Below are positions 25,713-38,480 of a stretch of 64,000 nucleotides of DNA, piece by piece. How positions within the stretch are numbered: position 1 is the stretch's first letter; each line of letters starts with the position of its first letter. The stretch spans positions 365,621,038-365,685,037 of the forward strand of contig CAKMRJ010000001.1 of NCBI GenBank assembly GCA_928212115.1, read 5' to 3'. The position numbers and the translations under genes were made by a program. The stretch comes from Lactuca virosa (lineage: Eukaryota; Streptophyta; Magnoliopsida; Asterales; Asteraceae). Below the pieces are notes generated by a model. That model was not told the origin of the DNA. It saw only the letters and a program-made list of their open reading frames with translations, and did no database searches.

Positions 25713-26348
25713 CTGATAATACACCAGAGAGATCTCGGATAATCCATATAATAACAGGGGACCAACTCCCAATTAAACCCTAGGGGTTGTGACTTCCTTG
25801 CTACGCGTATGGGTCCTGTGCTTTCAGTAGTACGAGCCCATACTACCTTCCACACCTACCGATATTTGTCTCAAGTATCACCATAACACCCTAACAATAT
25901 ACATATACATGGTGGTCGCTCAATCCTCACTCCTAGAGGGAGGCTAACTGTCTCACAACTGACCTACCGACCTCACACAGCTCACCCATCCATGAAACTT
26001 CCACCAACCCTGCAGCACTAGTGTATGCTAGCTATACATAACGCTGGACCCTATAGAATTTCGGATATCTAATCCTACCCTAAGCCCCCAATCAAACAAG
26101 AACAGAACATAAGGCCAAACCAAACATTCTCAAGCTATAAGATCTTAATTATGTATAACCATGATACATACACTAAGCAACTACAGTAATGATGTCAATC
26201 TCATATAAGGAAAACCCTAGGCTAGCAGGCATCATGTAATCAGGCAATTCTATCATGCAATTCCTGAAGATATTTAGCCTAGTACTAGCATGTTGTTCTA
26301 ACATATCACAATATCAAATAACCGTATGGTATTTTGGGGTCTACTTAC
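25713..26348 (-). other. Putative leader intron of element C
   Basis: Minus-strand donor GTAAGT at 26348-26343 and acceptor GTATTATCAG ending at 25713, two bases before the gag ATG. The equivalent interval exists in elements A and E. Contains the leader palindrome (25846-25827). Inferred from conserved junctions, not demonstrated. Confidence 0.4.
25827..25846 (-). promoter_or_regulatory. Leader palindrome of element C (core mutated)
   Basis: Plus strand GTAGTACGAGCCCATACTAC: the arms are kept but one base of the GGGCCC core is changed (GAGCCC). See the copies in A, B and E. Confidence 0.5.
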
Positions 26349-26502
26349 TGGCTCCGACTGATCGTACACTCTGCATCCTCCTTTAGTATTTTGAAAACCA
26401 TTTAAAAAATCATTTTAAAAATCCTTTCCTTGATTTGAGACTGGATTCACACGAGTGTTCCTCCAATTCACTCAAACTGTTGGTTTTATACCAACTTGTA
26501 AC

Positions 26503-27284
26503 CGTTGGGTTTTGAGCATTCTAACACTCCTATGGTGTACATGCAACCCTAGAAACCTTGGATCTATGTTTTACTATGATTCATGCAAAATTGATTTTCC
26601 AAGGTTCTTATCCTATCTAGCATAGCATGGGGAAATTTTAAACATAAATGCGAGAAGAAGAACATACCTTTTGTGGTTTGGATTCCTTGAGAACATTGTG
26701 AGCCTAGCACCTCAAGTGTGATGCCTCAAATGTCTCACACAACACCACAACACTTGGAATAACCTTGAGAGATGTTCACTAACACCCACAAAATCGGATT
26801 TCTCTCTGTCTTGTACAAGTAGTAGTACCGATTTTGCTAGACTAGGGGTCTTTATATAGTTGTGGCACAAGTAGGGTTATACCATGTAAACCCTAATTGT
26901 CATGGCTTTCCATATTCCATGATCCATGGGTTTGTAACCTCCATGGACTATCCATGGAGCACCTTATGGGTTTTAACCCAATCCATACAAACCATGGATC
27001 ATTAGCCCACTATACAAGAATAGATGATTTACACAATCAACCCCATATATTTAATTAGTCTCCTTTTGATCACTTAATTAATTCCAAATTAATTATTTGA
27101 TCAATACTAATTAAATAATATTATTAATATATTAGAACTTATAATATATTAATAAACCTTAAGTGTCCTTTCTCTCATTTTGGTCTATCCAAGCATTGCA
27201 ATGCCATGCAACCCAAATGGACCATGCCGGGTCGGGTCAAGTACATACCAAATATAGTTATGGACTTAGACACTATATCCAACA
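26503..27284 (-). repeat. Copia 3' LTR
   Basis: 782 bp, same length as its partner. By hand I count roughly 20-25 substitutions between them (about 3%). TATATAAA on the minus strand (about 26859-26851) is the likely TATA box. Confidence 0.93.
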
Positions 27285-28133
27285 GTCTCCCACTTGGATA
27301 AGTCTAATAAATATAGTTGCAGATATGACTTTAGAACCCGACTAGCAATCGTAGCTCTTTTAAGGTCTCGCAGAACTGAGATGATGATGATACGCCATTT
27401 AAGATAAGTGATCATATAATCCTCTGTTCTCAAGATATCAGCCGGACAAATACATGGAACATGGTATTACTTATTGTCCATCATTTGTTTCTCGATCTCT
27501 GATCTGTTTGACATAGAACTAAATTGAACACATCAATTAGGTTCTGGCCGGGACCGGTACATAGGTCAAAGCAAAATCATCGAGGGGCCCAGATATCGCT
27601 TCTAATCCTAGAAGGAACAGATAAACTTCGACTCATATGCTTGTACTGACTACTTGGTGAATTATGCACAAAAGCACGTTTTATAACATCGAGTTACCAA
27701 TGCGTTTTCGTACAATCAATGTATAACCAACTCATAGTCAACAACTCATATCTCTAGGTTTGAAGATTTATATGATATTACCGTCTCACGATCACTTGAG
27801 ATAAATTCCATGAAGTGATACAAGTGAGCGTGGGTTGAGTCCAATACTCAGGCCTTATGAGCACTCATGAATGATGCAGCAACCATTGCTATGTCTAATA
27901 CACCTTAGACAATCTACAAACCTAATTCATGGCAGTCTTAATTCAATACCTACTTCCAAAGTATGACTGACTGTGGAGAGTTTGAATAATATAATTATTC
28001 TGGAAGTCAAAACATGCAAAGTTGAAACAATAGTAAACGATTAACATAAGATAGTAACACTTTAATCATAAATAAATAACAACTTTTATTTAATCATCAA
28101 ATGTCAATTACATTTTACAATTTTCAAAACTAT
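27285..28133 (-). other. Copia 3' untranslated stretch
   Basis: Between the end of pol and the 3' LTR; no open frame longer than 60 codons and no domain seen. It ends with a polypurine tract next to the LTR. Confidence 0.6.
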
Positions 28134-31100
28134 CTAATTATTAAAACTAATATCATCCTTCAGCCCGATGCGCCTTGCATGCTGTAAATGCTTAACCCTA
28201 CTCAATCCCTTCGTGAGGGGATCTGCTGGGGTATCATCTGATGATACCCTCTTTGCCACGAGGAGTCCTTTTTCTATTCGATGTCTAATGAAATGGTATT
28301 TTCTGTCAATGTGTCTGGATCTCCCGTGATCCCTTGGTTCCTAAGCTAAAGCAACCGCACTTTATACTGTCACAGAAAATTTCCATTGGCTCTTTTATAG
28401 CTGGTACAACTCCAAGGTCTCCAATGAAGTTCTTTAGCCATATCGCCTCTTTTGCTACCTTGCTTGCTGCTATATACTCTGATTCGCAAGTTGAATCAGC
28501 TACCGTCTCCTGCTTGGAACTTTTCCAAGAAATTGCTCCTCCGTTTAAGGTAAAGACCCAGCCTGACTGAGAGGGGAAATTATCCCTATCAGTCTAAAAG
28601 CTAGCATCGCTATACCCTGCCACTCTCAAGTCATCACTGCCACCAAGGGTAAGGACCCAGTCCTTAGTCCTTCGCAGATACTTGAGAATGTTCTTTACCG
28701 CAGTCCAGTGAGCCTTGCCAGGGTTCCCTTGATATGTACAGACCATGTTCAAAGAAAAGGCCACATCAGGGCGAGTACAAGTCATAGCATACATAATCGA
28801 GCCCACAGCGGAAGCATATGGTACATGACTCATCTCAGCTATCTCAGCCTCTGTACTCGGACTCTGAGTCTTACTCATTTTGGCGTTACTCTGAATTGGT
28901 AATTCTCCTTTCTTGGAATTCTGCATGCTGAACCTATTCAACACCTTATCCAAGTAGGTACTCTGACTATGTCCAATTAGTCTCTTACTCCTGTCTCTCA
29001 AAATCCTTATCCCTAGGATATAGGCAACTTCTCCAAGGTCCTTCATAGCGAAACACTTCCCAAGCCAGGACTTAACCTCCTGCAAGGTTGGGATGTCATT
29101 TCCTATGAGTAGTATATCATCCACATACAACACCAAAAAACTAACTATACTCCCACTAGCCCTAACATATACACAAGACTCGTCCTCGCTCCTCGAAAAT
29201 CCAAACTCTTTGACTTTCTCATCGAAACAAAGATTCCATCTGCGAGGTGCTTGCTTTAATCCATAGATGGATTTCTCAAGCTTACACACTCTATTAGGGT
29301 ACTCTGCACTGACAAAACCCTCTGGCTGACTCATGTAAACATCCTCAACCAACTTTCCATTAAGGAAAGCAGTTTTGACATCCATTTGCCATATTTCATA
29401 TTCATGAAATGCAGAAATGGCTAGCATAACCCTAATAGACTTAATCTTTGCTACTGGTGAAAAGGTCTCATCATAATCAACTCCCGGAGTTTGTGAAAAG
29501 CCCTTTGCAAACAGTCGTGCCTTATAAGTGTGTACATTACCATCCATGTCGGTCTTCTTCTTGAAGATCCATTTGCACCCGATTGTCTTGCAACCTGGTA
29601 CATTGTCAACCAAGTTCCAAACTTGATTGTCATACATGGACTGTATCTCGCTGTCCATAGCCTCTTTCCATTTAGCAGCCTCAGGGCCTGCCATGGCTTC
29701 CGTGTAGCTGTTAGGTTCATCCAAACTTACCAGTGTACTATCACTGATAAGTGTATCACCTTCCGCAGTAATATGGAAACCATAGTAATGCTTAGGTGCA
29801 TTCCTAACTCTCGTGGAACGCCTCAGAGGTATGGGCTCGCCAGTCGGATCAACATGAGTTTCCTCCTCAGGTTGATTACTAGGGTTTAAGGTTCCTTCAC
29901 CACTTGACTCTTGAATTTCTTCAAGGTCAATTTGCCTCCCACTGTTTCCTTGGCTTATGAACTCTCTCTCACGAAAGACTCCTCTCCTTGCTACAAAGAC
30001 CACATTATCACTGGGTCTGTAGAAGAGGTAACCAAAGGATCTCTGTGGGTAGCCGATGAAAATACACCTCTCACTTCGAGGTCCGAGCTTGTCGTGATGC
30101 TCGCGCCTCACGAAATCCTCGCAACCCCAAATATTGATGTGGTCCAGATTGGGAACTTTTCCAGTCCACATCTCATGAGGTGTTTTGGCAACCTTTTTAG
30201 TAGGGACTAGATTCAGGATATGTGCGGCAGTCTCTAAGGCATACCCTCAGAATGAGATTGGTAACGAAGCTCGACTCATCATGGAACGAACCATATCCAA
30301 CAAGGTTCGATTGTGCCTCTCAGCCACACCATTCAGCTGTGGTGTCCTAGGAGGTGTCAATTGTGAGACAATCCGACATTCCTTAAGATAGTCAAGGAAC
30401 TCGATACTAAGATACTCTCCTCCCCGATCGGATCAGAGCATCTTGATGTTCCTGCCCAGTTGATTCTCCACTTCCTGCTTAAACTCTTTGAACTTTTCAA
30501 AGCTTTCCGACTTATGCTTGATTAAGTAGATAAATCCATATCTACTATAATCATAAGTAAAAGTCACATAATAGCGATTAGCATCTCTTGTGGCGGTTTT
30601 GAAGGGTCCACCCATATCAGTATGTATGAGGTCCAACAAACCCTCACCCCTCTCATAAGTACCAGTGAAGGGTGACTTTATCATTTTTCCTAGTAAACAA
30701 GACTCGCATCTATCATCCGACTTTAGGTTAGATGATTCCAAAACTCCAGCCTTTTGGAGTTGGCCTATGCGCTTCTTGTTAACATGTCCAAGACGACAAT
30801 GCCACAAGGATGCCTTATCCAAATTATTTGAAGAATCAATACACAATACATTATTTCCTAGATTATCTACAACATTCACAGCTTCATATACACCATCACA
30901 AGGTAATGCTTTAAAGTAAAATACATCATTGTAATAAACGTTAATAGCACCATTATCATTATCAAATGAAAAAGTAAACCCCTTGTTTGTACAAGCCATG
31001 AAAGGAAATAATATTTCTCGCCATTTCAGACGAGTAACAACATTTATTCAAATCTAACATTAACCCATTATTAAGCAATAAAGAATAAACTCCTATCTTG

Positions 31101-31228
31101 GTAACAGGTGATGCTTTCCTATTCCCCATGATTAAGTTTATCTTCCCGTGCTCCACTTTCTCACTTATTCTTAGACCCTGCAAATCAGTACAAATGTGAA
31201 TATCACAACCTGTATCAAGAACCCCCAA
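28134..31228 (-). pseudogene. Copia pol: protease, integrase, reverse transcriptase, RNase H (broken)
   Basis: Aspartic protease motif LDTGCDIHICTD lies at about 31220-31180. GAG-pre-integrase/zinc-binding WHCRLGH...CESCLLGK lies at about 30800-30680. The integrase core starts with IHTDMGGPF near 30620 and SDRGGE follows the stop at 30430. The longest open piece (30171-28594, 525 codons) holds the integrase C-terminal part and RT, with KARLFAKGF, QMDVKTAFLNG and the catalytic YVDDILL. RNase H begins with GYSDASF near 28600, and the frame ends with ADPLTKGLSRVKHLQHAR just before 28134. In-frame stops occur near 31225 (TAA), 30430 (TGA), 30246 (TGA) and 28594 (TAG), with further stops or shifts beyond. 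Cannot encode a complete polyprotein. Confidence 0.93.
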
Positions 31229-31301
31229 GAGTTAGTTTTCAATGAGTTGTTAGCCAATATAATGTAAATACCTGCCTGGGTGGGTTTAACTTTCCCATCC
31301 T

Positions 31302-32169
31302 TTACATCCTGCAAGTATTTGGGGCAGCTTCGCTTCCAATGCCCCTTTTCCTGGCAGTAGAAGCATTGTGCTTCTTTAGGGTTTGAAGAAGGAGGAATGG
31401 AACCTTTCTTGGTTCCACTTGAAGAGGAGACATCAAGAGACTTTCCCTTGGTACCCTTAGAAGGGGTCTTCCTCTTTTACCCCTTTCCTTGCCCAATTTC
31501 CAGAACATGGGCAGTAGTAGGAGTAGGAGTAATAGTTGATGCACTTTTAAGTCCACTTTCAGCGGTCCTTAAAAGTCCTTGAAGCTTACTCAGTGTGACT
31601 TCCTCCTTGTTCATATGATAAGTCATAAGAAACTGATCATAACTTGGAAGTAAGGAATGGAGAATGATGTCAATCGTCATGTCCTCAGGGAAGTCCACAT
31701 TAAGCTTCAGTAATCGGACCACGAACCTTTGCATTTTCTGCAAGTGACCGGTGAGGGATTCTCCCTCCTTCATCCTAGTTGTTATCATGGAGGAAATGAT
31801 TTCATACCTTTCCTGACGATCACTCTGATGGTACCTATCCATCAGATCCTAGTGCATCTCAAAAGGGTAGAAATCTTCATAGGATTTCTGGAGTTCTGCT
31901 GTCATTGTGGCCAACATGATGCAAGACACCTTAGTGACATCTTTCTCATGGGTAGTGTACTCATCAATCTCCTCAGGAGTAGCAGTCGACTCATCGATAA
32001 CCTTTAGCTCCTTATCGATGACATACTCTTTGCCCTCATAGCGAGTAATCATTCTGATGTTCCTAATCCATTCATTGAAATTGGAACCATCAAAAGTGAC
32101 TTTCCCACACAAGTTCATTAGGGAAAAGGAGCCTGTAGGGTTTGAGCCAGTAGCAGTGTTGGAATACAT
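31302..32169 (-). pseudogene. Copia gag (broken)
   Basis: Starts at ATG 32169 (MYSNTATGSNPTG). A typical copia Gag core has LMNLCGKVTFDGSNFNEWIR near the N-terminus. A TAG stop at about 31846 interrupts it, after which the UBN2-like Gag segment (EGESLTGHLQKMQRFVVRL) continues to about 31480, where a second stop or frameshift falls. A CCHC knuckle (CFYCQEKGHWKRSC) follows at about 31368-31327. In this family gag and pol share one frame, so these breaks disable the whole polyprotein. Confidence 0.9.
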
Positions 32170-33667
32170 CTGAAAGAAAGAAAGACAAGTTTTATTAGAT
32201 AAAGAGTCCTTAATAAGTCACCCAAAATGAAATATTAAGGCTAAGACCCAACAAACTATTTATAGTTGGAAGAGGGATGCCGTAATCCAAGCTATAAAAT
32301 ATTTGAAGGTAGGTAAATGACGATTTACCAATTTCCACCACAAAAACAAAATAGATTATTAAGTTTTATTGGATTTGAAATTCCTAGATCTTTTGAGATA
32401 CATTGAACTTTCAATGGCATGTTTGAATCTCGATTGTGCCCTCTCAAGTTTGTGACTGGGATGCCGAGGATCACAAACAAGGTGTGAATAACCATTCAAA
32501 TTGACTTGTTACCCTCAATCTTTATCACCTAATCGATGTGCCGGTTAACCACACGCGCTCCACCGATCTATGATAAAATCAAGTTACCCTTTGCCACTCT
32601 TACTAGTCCTTGTTAGTGTGCAGGTTAACCACACACGCTCCACTAACGACTTGGTAAGGTACAAAGTGTAATTTCATGGGTTAGCACCTATTTCACATTT
32701 TCCTAAAGTAACTAAGATTGGGAATTAATAAAGGTTTAGTTACTTTATAATTTCATTATACTTTTAATGAGGATTAAAGTCCTATCCTACCCGTTCGGCT
32801 AACGAACCTCCACCAGTCAAGGAAGCGGTGGGTGAGAGTGGACACCCATTAAGCTGCCATTTTATAGGCAACCACCTTATACCCCCCTTATAGACCGACT
32901 TCGTGAATGAGGCCTACTAACGGTAAGACTAACTTACTCTTATACATATCTATATATTTAAACTTTTAATATAATAATAGTATAAGGGTTGAATTTTAAA
33001 CTTTTAAAATTCTAAGGTTCAATTTGGAAATTAAAGTATTAGAGTGTAAGACTTTACAAATTCCAAAACTTGAGGGCAAGTATTGAAACTATTCAAGACT
33101 TTTCATTTCATAACTTATGAGTTTAATGGTCCATTAAAATGAAGACTCTTCATTTTATGTAACCTCTTATTCTTTAATGACACTTTTAAAGAAGTGACTT
33201 TTGGTTATCTATAACTTGAGGACAAGTTATGGACTCCATCGTTAGGCATTAAGATCAAGAATCATATTAACAAGCAAGTTACACATAATTCCTATGATCT
33301 TCTAAAACTCATAAGAACATGAACATTCATATCAAAATTTCAAGAATCATATTAACACATATAAAACATGGAATTTTGATATTAGCCATTGTAAATGGAT
33401 TAGCATAAGCATTACACCATCTAAAACAAGTTTTAAAACACCAAAACAGTTTAGGGTAATGTTTCTAGTCCATTTCCAGCAGCAAAACTCAAAAATCTGC
33501 ATCCAGGGGCTCCTACTCGTCGAGTGCAAGAACCTACTCGACGAGTAGGATGAATTAACTCATGGACTCGTCGAGTCCCCCCATGGACTCGGCGAGTTCA
33601 TGCTGCAGAATGCAGAAAACTGAGTTTTTTCAACAAGTTTGCATCAAGTATTAAACAAACAAGCCTA
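32170..33667 (-). other. Copia 5' leader
   Basis: About 1.5 kb between primer site and gag. It holds a paired ACTCGTCGAG/ACTCGACGAG cluster at 33512-33602, the same motif as in the LTRs of the unrelated element A. A pair of similar blocks near 32535 and 32620 (GTTAACCACACRCGCTCCAC) is a short internal duplication. Confidence 0.6.
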
Positions 33668-33680
33668 GGCTCTGATACCA
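33668..33680 (-). other. Copia primer-binding site
   Basis: Minus strand TGGTATCAGAGCC, complementary to the 3' end of initiator tRNA-Met, next to the 5' LTR. Confidence 0.9.
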
Positions 33681-33681
33681 C

Positions 33682-34463
33682 TGTTGGGTTATGAGCATTC
33701 TAACACTCCTATGGTGTACATGCAACCCTAGAAACCTTGGATCTATGTTTTACTATGATACATGCAAAATTGATTTTCCAAGGTTCTTATCCTATCTAGC
33801 ATAGCATGTGGAACTTTTAAACATAAATGCTAGAAGAAGAACATACCTTTTGTGGTTTGGATTCCTTGAGAACCTTGTGAGCCTAGCACCTCAAGTGTGA
33901 TGCCTCAGACGTCTCACACAACACCACAACACTTGGAATAACCTTGAGAGATGTTCACTAACACCCACAAAATCGGATTGCCCTCTATCTTGTACAAGTA
34001 GTAGTACCGGTTTTGCTAGACTAGGGGTCTTTATATAGTTGTGGCACAAGTAGGGTTACACCATGTAAACCCTAATTGTCATGGCTTTCCATATTCCATG
34101 ATCCATGGGTTTGTAACCTCCATGGACTATCCATGGAGCACCTAATGGGTTTTAACCCAATCCATACAAACCATGGATAATTAGCCCACTATACAAGAAT
34201 AAATGATTTACACAATCAACCCCATATATTTAATTAGTCTCCTTTTGATCACTTAATTAATTCCAAATTAATTCTTTGATCAATACTAATTAAATAATAT
34301 TATTAATATATTAGAACTTATAATATATGAATAAACCTTAAGTGTCCTTTCTCTGATTGTGGTCTATCCAAGCATTGCAATGCCATGCAAGCCAAATGGA
34401 CCATGCCGGGTCGGGTCAAGTACATACCAAATATAGTTATGGACTTAGACACTATATCCAACA
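33682..34463 (-). repeat. Copia 5' LTR
   Basis: 782 bp with TGTTGGGTTATGAGC...ATATCCAACA ends. TATA box on the minus strand at about 34038-34030. Confidence 0.93.
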
Positions 34464-34468
34464 GTAAC

Positions 34469-37400
34469 ACCCATAAAAATCAAGCCAATTTAAAACGTTT
34501 TCAAACATCCAAAAGCCATTAATTATTACAAAATGTTTTCAAAATAGTTTAATATCAGAGTATCCCAGAAACATAAGTCCAAAACACGAGGATATGTACG
34601 GTCACGCCTTCGCCTTGCCGAGACATCTGAAGCACCTGAAACAATAAACTGAAACCATAAGCACAAAGCTTTGTGAGTTCCCCCAAAATACCCATACACA
34701 CAACAATACACATATAATCACAAACAACATACTATGGGTCCAGTCAACCTCAGGATGGAATACCCCAGGCCCACAACCAACAGGTTGGAGTGCCCACATA
34801 CTACGAGTCCAATCATCCTCGGGATGGAATACTCATGACCCACAACCATCAGGTTGGAATGCTCACATGCTACGAGTCCAATCATCCTCGGGATGGAATA
34901 CTCACGGCCCACAACCATCGGGTTGGAATGCCCCCATACTACGAGTCTAATCATCCTCGGGATGGAATACTCACGACCCACAACCATCGGTTTGGATTGC
35001 CCAGGTCTGTTGGGTCTCGCAGAAAGCAGATAAGCCTCAACCACCAATCAACATGCACACATATATCAAATAATCATATAATAGTCTATCAAGACAACAT
35101 ACTAGGGTCCACTCATCCTCGGGATGGAATACCCTCAACTACCAATCAAGCATGTGCACATATAACAGGTAACCACATAACAGTCTACATGCAGTCAAAC
35201 CGACCTACAGATCACTAAGCATACATGCCCCACAGTTTAAACAATCTTAGGCTAAAGGATTCGACCCCACAACGGTTAGACTCAGACGAGAGCTGCGAAG
35301 CAGAACCCAACCCTTCATCTTAAGATCCTTTAAACCATGTAAACTAGCATGTATCGATAATCATACAGATCTAACAGATCACTAATCATAACATCATCCT
35401 AAAACTAGGATACAGATCTAACATAGCATCATACACATAATCATAAAATAACTAGTATAACAATCCAAAGGGTCGGCCTTGGTGCCTTAGACCCTTGAGT
35501 ATAGTGAGGATAACTCACCTCACACTGCTGAAGTCCCGCGGATAAAACCCCAGCTCCTCGTTGACAGATTCTTGAGCTGTCAACATCAAACAACACCCAA
35601 TTAATAATTGGGTTCCAAGCCCAAGGTCTAACTCACACTCCAAAGGCCCAAAAGTCAAGTAATGGGCCAAAGCCCAACATATGGCCCAATTTTCCAAATT
35701 GGGCCCAGACCTCTACATGGTCTTTTCTTAAGGCCCATCCAATTATTCTAGTCCAAACTCTTAGTATTCACATGGCCCAATATCACATAATCATAAAGGC
35801 CTAATTATGGCCCATCTATGGCCCAATTTTCCAAATTGGGCCCAAGACTCTCACATCGGCCTTATCCTAAAACCCATATAGTTATTTAGTCCATTTACTT
35901 ATTCTTGGAAAGCCCATTAATAATCCAATCACCAAATCCCAATAGAAAGGCCCAAGTGAAATTAGGGTTTCCACATGAAATGACGATTAGGGTTAAGTGT
36001 TTCTTACTTAAACCATTAAGGACTTAATCTATTAAGTCCAATATTGCCTTAGGTTAATTTGCCAATAATTATTAATTATTATTTTAGGTTTAATAAATAA
36101 TTCTCGTGCGGTCCCGATCAATCCCAAAATTAGGGTTTCAAGGCATTAGGGTTTTCCAAACCCTAATTAGGGTTTCCAACTCAAATACTAGCCCATTAAT
36201 CAAATGGTTGGACTTTTAGGTCAATTAGGGCTTCCTTGGGCCCACTAAGGTTTTATTGGGCCCACTAGGGTTTCATTGGGCCCATTAGGGTTTCATTGGG
36301 CCCACTTTTTCCAAGCATCCCTAAACGAGTCAAGACGCAAACGAGGGACACCGCCACCCAACACGGCGGTTGGTGGCGGCAGCCACCACCCTACGGTGGT
36401 GGTTTGAGTTTTTCTTTTCATTATTCCATTTTTTTACAATTTACAATGCTAAACCCCAAAGAACACACACACACACACACTAATACAACACACACACACA
36501 ACCAACCTAATGGTGGCCGACGGTGGCATGTGGTGGTGGTGGCTTTCCCGTGAATTCCGGTTACACAAAATACACACTCACTTAACACGATATAGCAACA
36601 ACACACACCTAAATACATAACAAACATGCACTCAACCACCTTCCATGGTGGCTGGTGGCGACGGAAAGATGGCAGCAGGTGGAGTTGACGGCGGTAGCCA
36701 CCATGGTTGGCCGTCATGGTGGTTCTTCACGAGGTTTTCTGACCAACGATCTTCCATAGTCGAACGACAACCACAACACGCACGACCCGCACGCACTAAG
36801 TTGCTGCAATTGATTCATGACGGTGGGCGACGACGGGGGTGGCTACGAATGACGGTAGCAGCAGTGGCCATCGGCGACAGTCGATGTTGGGACGCAACAA
36901 CATGAGAAATGGGTGAAGGGAAAAAACGAGAATCATGGCGAATAACAATGTTGTAAACAACCCCGCATCTCCGATATTCCCGACTGACTCACGTCGGCAG
37001 TACAATAGCGTCTTCGTTCTCGGTGGGGCATTCTCCGGCCGTTCACGATATCACAGCCAGCATGGGTTATGCTGCTGTGTCGGTGGTACTACGAATCCAA
37101 CAACGGTGGTGCGACTCGACAAAGGGGGGTGGCGGCGCCGGAATTAAAGACGAAGGGTGAAGGAGATGGCGACTGCACATTGCTAGGGTTAGGGTTTACG
37201 GGGCAATGCAACAGTTATACCCGCTCCCTTCAAAACTATTATCCATATTGACAAAACCCGCCCCTCCTTCTCCTTTTCCTTTCATATTAAGTCCCAAAAT
37301 TACCATTTAGCCCCTGACTCCATAAAATCCTTTCAACTTTGATCCAATATTTACCAAATAACCCCCATCTTTCATAATTCATTACAATTTAGGTACAATA

Positions 37401-37619
37401 TTTACCAAACACATCCTAACTTCTGAAATCCTTTTCAAACAAATCCTAAAATTACACTTTAACCCCCGAGACTCTAAATATTGACATTTGGCTTCCCGAA
37501 ACCAACACCCCGCTAATTATTATTTGATTTTGGCTATAATAACATAAAATAATAATAAAATTACTTCTCAGGGCTCCAGGTTTATTATTTAATTAATCTA
37601 TTTTAAACGGGATGTTACA
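34469..37619 (-). repeat. Element C, right (5') LTR, main part
   Basis: Continuation of the LTR begun at 26497-26502 beyond the copia insertion. It aligns almost throughout with 17829-21021. Carries the 69-bp array at about 34733-35005, CA repeats (36461-36500) and the GC-rich GTGGTGG segment. Ends GGGATGTTACA followed by the TGCTA duplication. Confidence 0.92.
34733..35005 (-). repeat. 69-bp tandem array in element C right LTR
   Basis: Same array as at 18093-18365, four main units. Confidence 0.9.
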
Positions 37620-37624
37620 TGCTA

Positions 37625-38272
37625 ATAGTATGTAGAAAGAATGATATTAAGGTATCATGAAAGAAAGATATGTTATAACTGATGTGTCCTTGTAGATGGA
37701 CAACAGATAGAGTATATGTCCATAAGAAGAAAAGATAGTGAAAATTAGAGAATGGGGACAAAAAGAAGGACATACAGAGATAGAGATAGAAAGGTAAAGA
37801 AAGGATGACAAGAAAATGAGACATAAAGATTAGAAAGTGCAAGACGGTTGGTATGTCCAGAGAAAGAAAAGAAAGATTGGGAGAGTCTATCTTATAAAGA
37901 CCCTCATGTCAAAGAGTCAAAGAGACACAGGGTCTATGAAGTGTACGGATTAGTACAAGAGTAGATTGGTATTGCTTAAGAGTAAGTAGCCATGAAGAAA
38001 CGAAATTTCAATGTTATGTGGAATGTGTACGAGATATGATGAGTAGAGCTTGCACCATGTCATTGATGCTATAGTGATAGCACTGGCCAGAGATAGTTTA
38101 GAAGATATATGAAACAAACATGTAGATAGAGAGAAAGAGGTGCAACAACAGTCATGATTGACACATAAGAGAAAGTTAGTAAGAATGTTCAATTGTTGTT
38201 ATGTTAGGAGACAAGGATCACGAGAGAACGGGTGAAGACTTCTGAGGAAGTAAGAGCTGTAGAGTATTGTAA
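37625..38272. other. Sequence between elements C and A
   Basis: Purine-rich on the plus strand (many AGAAAG, AGAGA). With 17703-17822 and 47708 onwards it forms the contiguous host of C and A. No ORF on the plus strand, and the minus-strand ORFs have low-complexity F/S/L composition. Origin unknown. Confidence 0.5.
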
Positions 38273-38470
38273 CACCCGGATTCCAGGTATGCTTTTAACT
38301 TAAGTCAATCTTATTATTTCACTCTTGGGGCTCGACGAGTTGATGGCCCGACTCGTCGAGTCAGATCGAATCCGGATCGGGGAATTAAGTAGCCTACTCG
38401 ACGAGTCGGAAGACCGACTCGGCGAGTAGGCGCTGTCTGATGAGAACCCTAATTTCAAGGGTTTGTTCCC

Positions 38471-38480
38471 CTATTTAAGG
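38471..38480 (+). promoter_or_regulatory. TATA-like element of element A LTR
   Basis: CTATTTAAGG, placed between the first and second clusters of paired motifs and duplicated in the 3' LTR at about 45734-45743. Confidence 0.5.

Larger units (their letters stand above)
26503..34463 (-). mobile_element. Complete minus-strand Ty1/copia element
   Basis: Flanked by GTAAC target duplications (26498-26502 and 34464-34468). LTRs of 782 bp each at 26503-27284 and 33682-34463 have TGTTGG...CCAACA ends (the left one begins CG). The primer site on the minus strand is TGGTATCAGAGCC (33680-33668). The polypurine tract is the complement of GTCTCCCACTT (27285-27295). One degenerate gag-pol reading frame runs 32169 to 28134. 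A leader of about 1.5 kb and a 3' untranslated stretch of about 0.85 kb flank it. The insertion is six bases inside the 5' LTR of element C. Confidence 0.95.
17823..37619 (-). mobile_element. Element C: minus-strand Ty3/gypsy-like element with two nested insertions
   Basis: A 5-bp target duplication TGCTA lies at 17818-17822 and 37620-37624. The left (3') LTR is 17823-21021. The right (5') LTR is split by a copia element into 26497-26502 and 34469-37619. Polypurine tract complement ACTCTCCCCCACTTA follows at 21022-21036. A degenerate primer site sits at about 26472-26496 (minus AGTTGGTATAAAACC). The interior (21022-26496) is only about 3.2 kb once the solo LTR at 21807-24096 is removed. It encodes a gag N-terminus but no recognisable pol, so this is a non-autonomous element. 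Confidence 0.85.
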
